Source: Chloroflexota bacterium (GTDB lineage Bacteria; Chloroflexota; Dehalococcoidia; Lucifugimonadales; UBA3495). Taken from it: DNA of 59,453 bases. Both the position numbers and the translations under genes were made by a program. The notes below the pieces were generated by a model, which saw nothing but the letters and a program-made list of their open reading frames with translations, was not told the origin of the DNA and ran no database searches. The stretch lies in the NCBI GenBank assembly GCA_026710825.1, contig JAPOQH010000044.1:1-59453 (forward strand), written 5' to 3'. Positions 16,760 to 24,457 of this stretch are shown in pieces. Numbering within the stretch: position 1 is the first letter of the stretch; the number at the start of each line of letters is the position of its first letter.

Positions 16760-17488
16760 ATGAGCGCGCCTTTTCCCACCATCATCTACGAAAAATCTTG
16801 CGGCGTCGCCCATGTGTCGTTGAACCGCCCGCACCAACTCAATGCGTACTCCGTGGCCATGCGCGATGACTTCTCGGAGGCGTTGGCAGCAATAGCCGAA
16901 GACGACGAAGTGGGGGCGCTGCTGATCACCGGACAGGGCCGGGCATTCTGCGCTGGCGCCGATCTGACCGAGTTCGGCACCGCCCCGTCGCAGGTGATTG
17001 CCCGGAATGTTCGCTGGCAGCGCGACGTGTGGGGACAACTCATTGATCTGCCAAAACCCATCGTCGCCGGCGCGCACGGATACTGCATCGGCTCAGGGGT
17101 GGAGATATTGCTGTTGGCGGACGTGCGGATCGCCGGATCAGATACCGTATTCGCCATGCCCGAACTCCGGTTGGGCATGATCCCTGCGGCGGGCGGGTCC
17201 CAAACCTTGCCCCGCAGCACTGGGCCTTCTACCGCCTTGGATCTGCTGCTCACCGGCCGCCGCATCGATGCCGCCGAGGCCATGCGTATCGGCTTGGTAA
17301 GCAGGGTGGTCCCTCCGGACGCGTTGGCGTCGTCGGCTTGGTGCGTTGCCAGAGAGTTGGCTAAAATCCCCGCCGGCAAGGCATCGGCGATGCGCGCCCT
17401 CCTGCAGGACGGTCCTGACCTCCCGCTCGCGGGGGGTTTGGAGCGGGAGCGTAGAATGGCGGCCATGCAGATGACCACGAACAACTAG
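16760..17488 (+). CDS. Enoyl-CoA hydratase/isomerase
   Basis: 242 residues with a canonical crotonase sequence: LNRPHQLNAYS, GRAFCAGADLTEFG (oxyanion hole), and both catalytic glutamates (GSGVEILLLAD and AMPELRLGMIPAAGG). It hydrates 2-enoyl-CoA to 3-hydroxyacyl-CoA or isomerises double bonds in beta-oxidation-like pathways. It is followed 10 bases later by an acyl-CoA ligase that would supply CoA thioesters. It is clearly more typical than the divergent paralogue 570 bases upstream. Confidence 0.88.
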   Translation: MSAPFPTIIYEKSCGVAHVSLNRPHQLNAYSVAMRDDFSEALAAIAEDDEVGALLITGQGRAFCAGADLTEFGTAPSQVIARNVRWQRDVWGQLIDLPKPIVAGAHGYCIGSGVEILLLADVRIAGSDTVFAMPELRLGMIPAAGGSQTLPRSTGPSTALDLLLTGRRIDAAEAMRIGLVSRVVPPDALASSAWCVARELAKIPAGKASAMRALLQDGPDLPLAGGLERERRMAAMQMTTNN

Positions 17489-17498
17489 CAGGAACAGG

Positions 17499-19064
17499 AT
17501 GAACACCACCGAATTTTTGATGATCGCCTCCGCGATCGTGCCCGAACGCGATGCTGTGGTATTCGACGGGAAACGCTACAGTTTCGAACTGCTGCAGGAA
17601 CGGGTCAATCGATTGGCCAACGCCTTGTCGGATCTGGGGGTTGCCCCGGGCGATCGTATCGCGGCGATGCAAACCAACTGCAACCACCTGATCGAACTTT
17701 ACTTCGCCGTCGCTCAGCTGGACGCCATATACGTGCCGATCAACTTCCGAGCCAAGGAAGATGAACTCGCAACGATGGTGCGAATAGTGGAGCCGAGTTT
17801 CCTGTTCCTGGGAGAGCGGTACCTCCCGCTGGTTGCCGGCGCTGATCTGCCCGCCCGGCGAATCGTGATGCTGGATGCCCCGGCGGCCGGCGGTCGGCAC
17901 AACTACGAGGATCTCCTGCAATCGGCCGAACCCGACCAGATGCATTTCCCCGAGGATGACGAGGACGCGACGACCGTGATCATGTTCACCTCCGGGACCA
18001 CCAGCATCCCCAAGGGTGTGCAGTTGACTCACGACAGTTTCGGCACCTTTTTGTTGACCAACGTCACCCCAGCCGACCCGGATGTTGAGGAGACCAACCT
18101 GCTCACCGTCCCCATGTACCACGTCGCCGGACTCCAGGCGGCGCTCGCGGCGGTGTTCGGCGGGCGAACGCTGGTTGTGATGCCCCAGTTTGATCCTGAG
18201 GAATGGATGGATCTCGCGGTGTCGCACCGGGCCAACCGTGCCATGCTGGTGCCCACCATGCTGAAACACGTGATGGATCACCCACGTTTCCCTGAGTACG
18301 ACCTGTCCTCTCTGGACGTTATCACCTACGGCGCCGCTCCGATGCCCTTGCCGGTCATCAGGGATGCCATCGCGAAGTTTCCCAACACCCGATTCATCAA
18401 CGCTTTCGGGCAGACCGAGACGGCCTCGACTATCACCATGCTCCCGCCGGACGACCATGTGCTCACCGGCAACCCTGACGAGGTGGAAACCAAATTGCGC
18501 CGTCTGACGTCCATCGGGAAACCTCTGGACGACGTTGAGGTGATGATCGTGTCGGAGGATGGGGAACCGGTATCCGGCGAGGAGGTGGGAGAAATCGTCG
18601 CCCGCGGTCCCCGCATGATGAGCGGTTATTGGCGGCAGGACGAGGCTACCGGGGACACCATTCGCTCCGGTTGGCTCTACACCGGCGATCTGGGTTGGCA
18701 GGATGAGGACGGCTATATCTACCTCGCCGGCCGGGCCCGGGACTTTATCAAACGCGGCGGGGAGATGATCTCGCCCGAAGAGGTGGAACAAACCCTCATT
18801 GAACATCCCGACGTGGCCGAGGCTGCCGTCATCGGAGTGTCCGATCTGGAATGGGGCGAAGAGGTCCGGGCGGTGGTGGTACGGGAAGGAGATTCGGTGA
18901 ATGAATCGGACCTCATCGAGTTCTGCCGGCAACGATTGGCCGGTTTCAAACGGCCCAGGTCGGTGGTGTTCATCGATGCCCTGCCTCGCAATGTGATGGG
19001 CAAGGTGATGAAGCGGGATCTCAGGGAACAGTTCGACTATCCGGTCACATCCAACGGGGACTGA
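17499..19064 (+). CDS. Acyl-CoA synthetase (AMP-forming)
   Basis: 521 residues. It activates a carboxylic acid to its acyl-CoA via an acyl-adenylate. The ANL superfamily P-loop-like motif is FTSGTTSIPKGVQLTH. NAFGQTETAS, YTGDLGWQDEDGYIYLAGRARDFIKRGG and the C-terminal catalytic lysine region LPRNVMGKVMKRDLRE are all present. The similarity is to medium/long-chain or aryl acid ligases; the substrate cannot be read from sequence. The next gene starts 4 bases after its stop, so they are co-transcribed. Confidence 0.9.
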   Translation: MNTTEFLMIASAIVPERDAVVFDGKRYSFELLQERVNRLANALSDLGVAPGDRIAAMQTNCNHLIELYFAVAQLDAIYVPINFRAKEDELATMVRIVEPSFLFLGERYLPLVAGADLPARRIVMLDAPAAGGRHNYEDLLQSAEPDQMHFPEDDEDATTVIMFTSGTTSIPKGVQLTHDSFGTFLLTNVTPADPDVEETNLLTVPMYHVAGLQAALAAVFGGRTLVVMPQFDPEEWMDLAVSHRANRAMLVPTMLKHVMDHPRFPEYDLSSLDVITYGAAPMPLPVIRDAIAKFPNTRFINAFGQTETASTITMLPPDDHVLTGNPDEVETKLRRLTSIGKPLDDVEVMIVSEDGEPVSGEEVGEIVARGPRMMSGYWRQDEATGDTIRSGWLYTGDLGWQDEDGYIYLAGRARDFIKRGGEMISPEEVEQTLIEHPDVAEAAVIGVSDLEWGEEVRAVVVREGDSVNESDLIEFCRQRLAGFKRPRSVVFIDALPRNVMGKVMKRDLREQFDYPVTSNGD

Positions 19065-19068
19065 ACTT

Positions 19069-20004
19069 ATGGACATCGCAGTAATGGGCGCCGGAGGCGT
19101 CGGTGGCTATTTCGGTGGATTGCTCGCGCGCGCCGGTAACAACGTCACGTTCATCGCCCGGGGTGCACACCTTGCGGCCATGCGCAGCAACGGACTCCGG
19201 GTTATCAGCAGCAACGACGGGGAATTTGTCGTACCCGGACAGGCCACGGACAAGCCTGCCGAGGTGGGTCATCAAGAGTTGGTCCTTTTCACGGTCAAGA
19301 TGTACCACAACGAGGACGCGATCACGGCGATTGCGCCGATGGTTGGCCCGGACACCATCGTGTTGACTTTGCAGAACGGCATCGACAACGGCGAACGGCT
19401 GGCCGAAGTCTACGGCCCTGATCGCGTGATGATCGGATCTGCATACCTGGAAGGGCGCATCGCCGAACCCGGAATAGTGACTCAGGGAGGGCCCGGGGCC
19501 GCGTCGTTTGGCGAACGTACCACCGGAATAACCGAGCGGGGCAAGCGTTTGCTCGATGTGTTCCAGACCGCAGGCTGGCGGGTCGAGTTGCTCGAGAATA
19601 TGACCGGCATGCTGTGGAAAAAGTTTGCCTACCTGTCCGGCTCGGCCGGCGTATGCGCCGCCAGCGGTTGCGCTTACGGGGAATTGCGCAGCGTGCCTGA
19701 AACACGGTCGGCTATCCAGGAGGCCATCGCCGAAGCCCTGGCGGTCGGAGAAGCCGCCGGTGCGCCCCTGGAGCCCGATTCCCTGGAATGGTCGATGAAC
19801 GCGTTGGACAACTTCCCGGCGACCGGCATGGCATCCCTCGCCAAGGACTTCGCGGAAGGCCAACCGGTGGAACTGGAAGGCCTGACCGGAACCGTCATTC
19901 GGATGGGGCGTCAGCACGGTGTGCCCACGCCCATCAACAACGCCTTGTACGCTGTCCTGAAGCCCAGGGCCAACCGCATAGAATCCGGTCAGTCAGCAAA
20001 TTAG
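19069..20004 (+). CDS. 2-dehydropantoate 2-reductase-family protein (ApbA/PanE)
   Basis: 311 residues. The family reduces ketopantoate to pantoate with NADPH for CoA biosynthesis. The NADP loop MGAGGVGGYFGGLLARAG, the catalytic Lys region LWKKFAYLSG and the C-terminal Glu in PVELEGLTGTVIRMG all match. In this acyl-CoA operon it may act on another 2-oxo acid; ApbA-family paralogues are common in catabolic clusters. True PanE function is possible but not shown by context, as panB and panC are absent. Confidence 0.82.
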   Translation: MDIAVMGAGGVGGYFGGLLARAGNNVTFIARGAHLAAMRSNGLRVISSNDGEFVVPGQATDKPAEVGHQELVLFTVKMYHNEDAITAIAPMVGPDTIVLTLQNGIDNGERLAEVYGPDRVMIGSAYLEGRIAEPGIVTQGGPGAASFGERTTGITERGKRLLDVFQTAGWRVELLENMTGMLWKKFAYLSGSAGVCAASGCAYGELRSVPETRSAIQEAIAEALAVGEAAGAPLEPDSLEWSMNALDNFPATGMASLAKDFAEGQPVELEGLTGTVIRMGRQHGVPTPINNALYAVLKPRANRIESGQSAN

Positions 20005-20090
20005 CCATCGAACGACTGAGCAATCACCCTCGCTCAGCAATATCGGCCGGCGGCATTTACCGCCCGTCATCCCGCGATGGTGTCTAGCGT

Positions 20091-20456
20091 TCAGGATTCC
20101 GGGTAGGTGAGCTTCATCAGTACGTGGCGGCGGTTCTTGGTGTGGGGACGAACTTGTTCCGGCCACCGTCCCGAATCGACAGCGTCCGCCCATTCCGGAC
20201 TGGTCAAAACGTCCGGACTCTCGATCTGATACACCGCGTGGTGCTTGGGCGTTCCCGGTATTTCGATTTCCCGCACCTCGCCCCCCATCGCCATTACGAG
20301 ACGCTGGGTCTCGTATCGCGTAACGCCGATGACACCCGGTGTTTCGTTGAGCATTGGGCAATGCTCCGTGTTGTAAACGTCGTTGAACAGCGCTTCTCGA
20401 TCAGCGTCAATGTCCATGCTGGCGATGAACAGGTACCTGGATTTCAATTCAGACAT
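20091..20456 (-). CDS. Small dimeric alpha/beta-barrel-like protein (EthD/Dabb type)
   Basis: 121 residues. The pattern YLFIASMDIDADREALFNDVYNTEHCPMLNETPGV resembles ferredoxin-like dimeric barrel proteins, in which N-x-E/W-H and P-x-L motifs follow the first strand. The remainder (RYETQRL, HHAVYQIESPDVLTSPEWADA) fits a second strand-helix unit. These proteins bind or transform small ligands, and several belong to ring-degradation pathways. The ATG at 20456 follows a perfect AGGAGG 6 bases upstream. The DNA just upstream holds a strong G-quadruplex motif. No specific reaction is proposed. Confidence 0.7.
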   Translation of the reverse strand: MSELKSRYLFIASMDIDADREALFNDVYNTEHCPMLNETPGVIGVTRYETQRLVMAMGGEVREIEIPGTPKHHAVYQIESPDVLTSPEWADAVDSGRWPEQVRPHTKNRRHVLMKLTYPES

Positions 20457-20474
20457 GGATGTCCTCCTGTTGTA

Positions 20475-20507
20475 GGGGATAGGGGGATAGGGGGAAATGG
20501 GTTGGGG
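20475..20507 (+). other. G-quadruplex-forming motif
   Basis: Five G tracts: G4-ATA-G5-ATA-G5-AAAT-G3-TT-G4. All loops are 2-4 bases. It starts 18 bp upstream of the start codon of the minus-strand Dabb gene, on that gene's template strand. This is one of the strongest local sequence biases in the window. Confidence 0.8.
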
Positions 20508-20565
20508 CTCCGGTCGTGGGTTCAATGCGAGGCTCGCGACATCTGCGCCGCCATCGTCCGGTGGT

Positions 20566-21252
20566 TCAATGGGAATGGTGCAACAACTGCGCAGCCATCG
20601 TCCAATCGGCACGCGCCGCTGCCATGTCCCCCAACGCCGACCGCGATTTGCCGCGTGACACGTACGCCTGGGAAAACAGCGGGTCCATGTCGATTGCCCT
20701 GGTGAAGTCAGCGATGGCTCTGGCGTGGTCGCCCAGGTCGCGGCGGGACAACCCGCGCCAATACAGGCACTCAACGTCGTCCGGGCGCGATTCGATGGCG
20801 CGGTCGTAGTCGTCGACGGACGCCGCTATATCGCCCAACTGATGCCGAGCGCGACCTCGCGTTTTCCAAACCACAAAGTCGTCTGATCCCAACGTGATCG
20901 CCCGCGTGCAATCGGATTCCGATGCCGGCCAATCGCCGTTTCGCAATTTGGCGACGCCGCGTAGCAGCCAACCGGCCGCCTGATTCGGTTCAATCTCCAG
21001 GGCAGCATCAAGGTCATCCATCGCAGCGGAAACCCGGTCTAACTGCAACAGTACTTCGGCGCGCGCGACCCGTACCGAGCCATTCCCCGAGTCGATGATC
21101 GCCGCAAAATCAAAATCCACGAGAGCGTCGGCGTACCTGCCCAACCCAACTAATGCAGAGCCGCGTTGCAGGTACGGCGCTGCCGACCGTTCACCAGCGG
21201 CGATTCGAGCTTCGGCGTCGGCGATGGTTGCGTTCAAGTGGGAAGTGGACAT
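20566..21252 (-). CDS. Tetratricopeptide-repeat protein
   Basis: 228 residues made almost entirely of TPR units, about six 34-residue helix pairs. Examples are YLQRGSALVGLGRYADALVDF, GWLLRGVAKLRNGDWPASE, and YWRGLSRRDLGDHARAIADF with AIDMDPLFSQAY. There is no signal peptide or membrane segment, so it is a cytoplasmic scaffold of unknown partner. The frame is open upstream, but the hairpin at 21275-21307 and the gene beyond argue for the ATG at 21252 (or 21255). No strong Shine-Dalgarno is seen. Confidence 0.8.
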   Translation of the reverse strand: MSTSHLNATIADAEARIAAGERSAAPYLQRGSALVGLGRYADALVDFDFAAIIDSGNGSVRVARAEVLLQLDRVSAAMDDLDAALEIEPNQAAGWLLRGVAKLRNGDWPASESDCTRAITLGSDDFVVWKTRGRARHQLGDIAASVDDYDRAIESRPDDVECLYWRGLSRRDLGDHARAIADFTRAIDMDPLFSQAYVSRGKSRSALGDMAAARADWTMAAQLLHHSH

Positions 21253-21274
21253 CATCGCGGTGATTTTCGGATGA

Positions 21275-21307
21275 CGCTCAGGGGCGAATATCATCCACCC
21301 CTGAGCG
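21275..21307. terminator. 10-bp-stem hairpin between TPP gene and TPR gene
   Basis: CGCTCAGGGG and CCCCTGAGCG pair perfectly around a 13-base loop. It lies 55 bases past the TPP-enzyme stop and just upstream of the TPR start. No T tract follows on the minus strand, so it may be an mRNA 3'-end or processing structure rather than an intrinsic terminator. Confidence 0.5.
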
Positions 21308-21361
21308 ATGACGGCGGATCGCTTGGCCCATTGTTGATTCAGCGAGTTCCGGTTCGCCGGT

Positions 21362-23008
21362 TCAGAACGCGCGCTTGTGGGAGTAATCGATCTCTTCGTT
21401 GGTGATGAACTCCAGGAGCACCGCATTCCCTTCTTCGTTTTGACGGCGGGCTCGCTGGAATGCCGGGATTATTTCCGCCGGGTCGGTGATGCGTTCGGCG
21501 TAACCGCCCATCGCCCGGCCCATGTCAGCGTAGTTCCCGCCGAGATCCCTGGTGTTGTACAGATTGTGAGAACGCTCCATCGCGCCGGTCTCTACCGCCA
21601 TGGTGGAGTTGTTAAGGACCACCGTCGTAATCGGTGCGCCGCTCCTCACCGCGGTCTCGAAGTCGAGCCCTACCATGCCGAAGGCGGCATCCCCCATGAA
21701 ATTGACGCACATCTTCTCCGGAGCAGCCAATTTCGCGCCAATTACCAGTCCCAACCCGGTTCCCAGACCGTGGGATTTCCCCCAGCCCAGATAGGATCGT
21801 GGACCCCCGGAGCGATAGAAGGGAGTGATCTGGTCGCGGGGACTGCCCGAGTCGTGTGTGATGATTGCTTCGTCGGCCGGTACCGCCTGCTGGAAGTCGG
21901 TGATTACCCGGTACGGATTCACCAACGGGCCTGCGTCGGTGGTCTTGTGTCGCCATTCCGAGAGCCATGCGTTCCGTACCGACTCGATCTCAGCGGCAAT
22001 CTCCGGCTTGTTGCGTCGGGTGTCACCGACTATCTCCCGGCAGGCCTCAATCATCTGGCGCAGCGCGAGTTTGGCGTCGCCGATGACCGGAAATTGCACG
22101 TCATAGTCCTTGTTGAGGTCGCGAGGATCGTTGGTGTTCTGAATCAGCGTGCGCCCGGCCGGCAGGTTCATCGACATGCCGTGCTTGGTGAAGCTCGAGC
22201 CGACGCCAAGTATCACGTCAGCCCGACGCACGAAGTGGTACACCGTGCCTGACATGACGCCGGTCCCACTGCCCAACGCCAGGGGATGTTGTTCCGGAAA
22301 GCCGCTCTTGCCCAGCAGAGTCGTCATGACCGGAGCGGACAGCAACTCGGACAGTTCCACCAATTCGTCGGTGGCCTCCGCGTACATGACTCCCTGACCG
22401 GCGTGGATCACCGGATAGGTGGCGGAGCAAAGAGCCTTGGCGGCGGCCTCCACGTCGTCCGGGTCTGCCTGGGATGCCGATCGTCGGACGTTGCCGCCCC
22501 AGTAGAAAGCCTCCTCGGACACTTCCTCCAGCGCCACGTCCGCCGGAATTTCAATCATGGACGGTCCGGGTCTGCCCGTGTACAGGGCATTCACTGCGCG
22601 CCGCATGACCTGGCTGGTGTTGTTCGACAGGTTCAACCGCTCGAGATGCTTCGTCACGCTGGCAAAGCTCTCAATCGAGTCGAACATGGGAAACACCCCT
22701 TGGCGTTCCCGCGGATGCCCCAGCGGCAACAAAAGGATGGGCACCGAGTCAGAGAATGACGTGGCGACGCCGGAGTATGCGTTCTCGGCTCCGGGGCCGT
22801 ACTGCATGGCGAACACGCCGGGCGGGCGACCGTTGGTAACCCGGCTGTATCCATCGGCGATGCCAACGCCGACGCGCTCTTGCCTGCAAATCACAGGGCG
22901 TATGCCGGCGGCGGCGCACGCCTCGATCACCGGCGTCGTGGGGAAGCAGGACAGGTATTCCACCCCTTCCCTCTTCAAAATTTCTGCGATTGCATCAATG
23001 GTTTGCAC
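21362..23008 (-). CDS. Thiamine-pyrophosphate enzyme (acetolactate synthase-like decarboxylase)
   Basis: 548 residues from GTG 23008, which follows AGAGG by 7 bases; the frame is open further upstream. The three-domain POX-type layout is visible. The N-terminal PYR domain has the activating Glu in CRQERVGVGIADGYSR. A central nucleotide-binding-like domain follows (APVMTTLLGKSGFPEQHPLALG). The C-terminal PP domain has GDAAFGMVGLDFETAV then VVLNNSTMAVE for Mg-TPP. Such enzymes decarboxylate or ligate 2-oxo acids; acetolactate synthase, benzoylformate or sulfopyruvate decarboxylase and oxalyl-CoA decarboxylase are relatives. It is divergent from a class III CoA-transferase pair, so a CoA-linked substrate is conceivable. 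The exact substrate is unknown. Confidence 0.82.
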   Translation of the reverse strand: MQTIDAIAEILKREGVEYLSCFPTTPVIEACAAAGIRPVICRQERVGVGIADGYSRVTNGRPPGVFAMQYGPGAENAYSGVATSFSDSVPILLLPLGHPRERQGVFPMFDSIESFASVTKHLERLNLSNNTSQVMRRAVNALYTGRPGPSMIEIPADVALEEVSEEAFYWGGNVRRSASQADPDDVEAAAKALCSATYPVIHAGQGVMYAEATDELVELSELLSAPVMTTLLGKSGFPEQHPLALGSGTGVMSGTVYHFVRRADVILGVGSSFTKHGMSMNLPAGRTLIQNTNDPRDLNKDYDVQFPVIGDAKLALRQMIEACREIVGDTRRNKPEIAAEIESVRNAWLSEWRHKTTDAGPLVNPYRVITDFQQAVPADEAIITHDSGSPRDQITPFYRSGGPRSYLGWGKSHGLGTGLGLVIGAKLAAPEKMCVNFMGDAAFGMVGLDFETAVRSGAPITTVVLNNSTMAVETGAMERSHNLYNTRDLGGNYADMGRAMGGYAERITDPAEIIPAFQRARRQNEEGNAVLLEFITNEEIDYSHKRAF

Positions 23009-23076
23009 GATAAAAACCTCTACTGCATGGGAGCGTTCGCCCGGCGCTGATCGCCGCCGGCGCCAATTTGTCGCAG

Positions 23077-23085
23077 AGTATAGCA
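23077..23085 (-). promoter_or_regulatory. Extended -10 promoter for the TPP-enzyme gene
   Basis: Minus-strand TGC-TATACT, about 69 bases upstream of the GTG start. No convincing -35 at 16-18 bases, which is common for extended -10 promoters. Confidence 0.45.
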
Positions 23086-23200
23086 TCGCGCCGGATTTCA
23101 TCGGGATACGCCCCAACTGGCGCATCGGGGAGGCGTTGCCCCCGAGGTTCCCGCCCATTTTCCGGTTTGCGAGACGGCGCTCCCGTCAACGCCCATCGCA

Positions 23201-23229
23201 TTGTGCCTACCCGGTTCCGGAGCTAGAAT
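23201..23229 (+). promoter_or_regulatory. Promoter for the class III CoA-transferase pair
   Basis: -35 TTGTGC (23201-23206), 17-base spacer, -10 TAGAAT (23224-23229). It is followed by Shine-Dalgarno GGGGAG (23247-23252) and the TTG start at 23260. Confidence 0.5.
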
Positions 23230-23259
23230 GGCTGGACACTTCGCACGGGGAGTCTGATA

Positions 23260-24456
23260 TTGACCAGTGGAGCTCTGGCCGGCGTCAAGGTGATTGATCT
23301 GACCCATCACATCGCCGGCCCCTATGCCACCAAATTGTTGGCCGATTTTGGGGCCGACGTGTTGAAAGTCGAACGACCCGGCGGTGATCCCGGTCGTCGA
23401 CTGCCGCCGTTCTTCCACGACGAACCGCACCGCGATAGAAGCCTGCCGTTCCTGTATCTGAACACCAACAAACGCGGCATCACGCTGAATCTGAAATCCG
23501 ACGAAGGACTCGCCATCCTTATGGATTTGCTGGCCGACGCGGACGTCCTGGTCGAGAATTTCGCGCCTCGGGTGATGCCGTCGCTGGGACTGGATGCGGA
23601 AACACTGCGGGAACACAATCCCCGACTGGTGGTGGCCTCGGTCTCCAATTTTGGCCGGACAGGGCCGTGGCGCGACTACAAAGCAACCGAAATCGTCGAG
23701 TATGCGCTCGGCGGCTTGATGTACATTTTCGGAGCCTACGACCGCGAACCGCTCAAGCATGCCTTGCATCAGGCCCAGTTCAAGGCCGGGACCAACCTGG
23801 CGTCCGCGACCCTGATGGCGCTGTACCACCAGCGGCTCACCGGCCAAGGGCAGCAGGTGGATGTGTCCATCCAGGAGAGCATCGCGTCGGCGCTGCGGGA
23901 CGTTACGAACAACTACACCTACGTTGGGGCGGTGCGTCGCCGGCAACCCAACCACACCGGCGACCTTACTAGGCTGCGGGCGGTGTCCGATGGTTACGTA
24001 TTGCCCAACCCCGGCATCGGGGCATCGTTGGACTGGCAGATACTGGTGGACTTCCTCGAAGCGCCGGAACTCGATGACCCTCGGTTTGAAAACGCGTCGG
24101 CGAGGCTTGAGAACGCCGAAGCTCTGGGTGAAATCCTGGATCAGATCTTTGCCATCAAGCAGAAACAGGAAATCTTCTATGCGGCCCACCAGAAAAGATT
24201 CATCTACGGCGTGATAGATTCGCCCGCAGAAACGATTGGCAACCCTCAAATCCAGGCACGCGACTACTACGTGCCGATCGAACACGACCAGTTGGGCGAG
24301 ATAACTTTCCCGGGTGCGCCTTTCCTGATGAATAAGTCTCCATGGGCGGTTAACTCCACCGCTCCGGCGCTGGGCGAACACAATGCCGAGGTTTTGGGTG
24401 CGTTGGGATACGACGCTCAGCATTTGGCATACCTGACTGCATCGGAGGTGATCTGA
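23260..24456 (+). CDS. CaiB/BaiF (class III) CoA-transferase-like protein lacking catalytic Asp
   Basis: 398 residues from TTG 23260 (Shine-Dalgarno GGGGAG, spacing 7). The family moves CoA between acids through an aspartyl-CoA anhydride/thioester. GVKVIDLTHHIAGPYATKLLADFGADVLKVERP and LTLNLKSDEG-like, VLVENFAPRVM segments are standard. The catalytic Asp, found as D175 in the next gene (YTDYTAG), aligns with Gln173 here (QAQFKAG). In heteromeric class III enzymes such as BbsEF, one subunit likewise lacks the Asp. It is therefore probably the non-catalytic partner of the next gene, which starts one base after its stop. Confidence 0.88.
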   Translation: MTSGALAGVKVIDLTHHIAGPYATKLLADFGADVLKVERPGGDPGRRLPPFFHDEPHRDRSLPFLYLNTNKRGITLNLKSDEGLAILMDLLADADVLVENFAPRVMPSLGLDAETLREHNPRLVVASVSNFGRTGPWRDYKATEIVEYALGGLMYIFGAYDREPLKHALHQAQFKAGTNLASATLMALYHQRLTGQGQQVDVSIQESIASALRDVTNNYTYVGAVRRRQPNHTGDLTRLRAVSDGYVLPNPGIGASLDWQILVDFLEAPELDDPRFENASARLENAEALGEILDQIFAIKQKQEIFYAAHQKRFIYGVIDSPAETIGNPQIQARDYYVPIEHDQLGEITFPGAPFLMNKSPWAVNSTAPALGEHNAEVLGALGYDAQHLAYLTASEVI

Positions 24457-24457
24457 C

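Noticed and set aside
20457..20774. N-terminal extension of the Dabb protein
   Set aside because: The extension reads through the G-quadruplex region and overlaps the TPR gene; a perfect AGGAGG marks the internal ATG.
21362..24456. Oxalate degradation pair (oxalyl-CoA decarboxylase plus formyl-CoA transferase)
   Set aside because: TPP enzyme and CaiB-type neighbours invite this, but the CoA-transferase lacks the catalytic Asp and the TPP enzyme shows no clear oxalyl-CoA decarboxylase signature.
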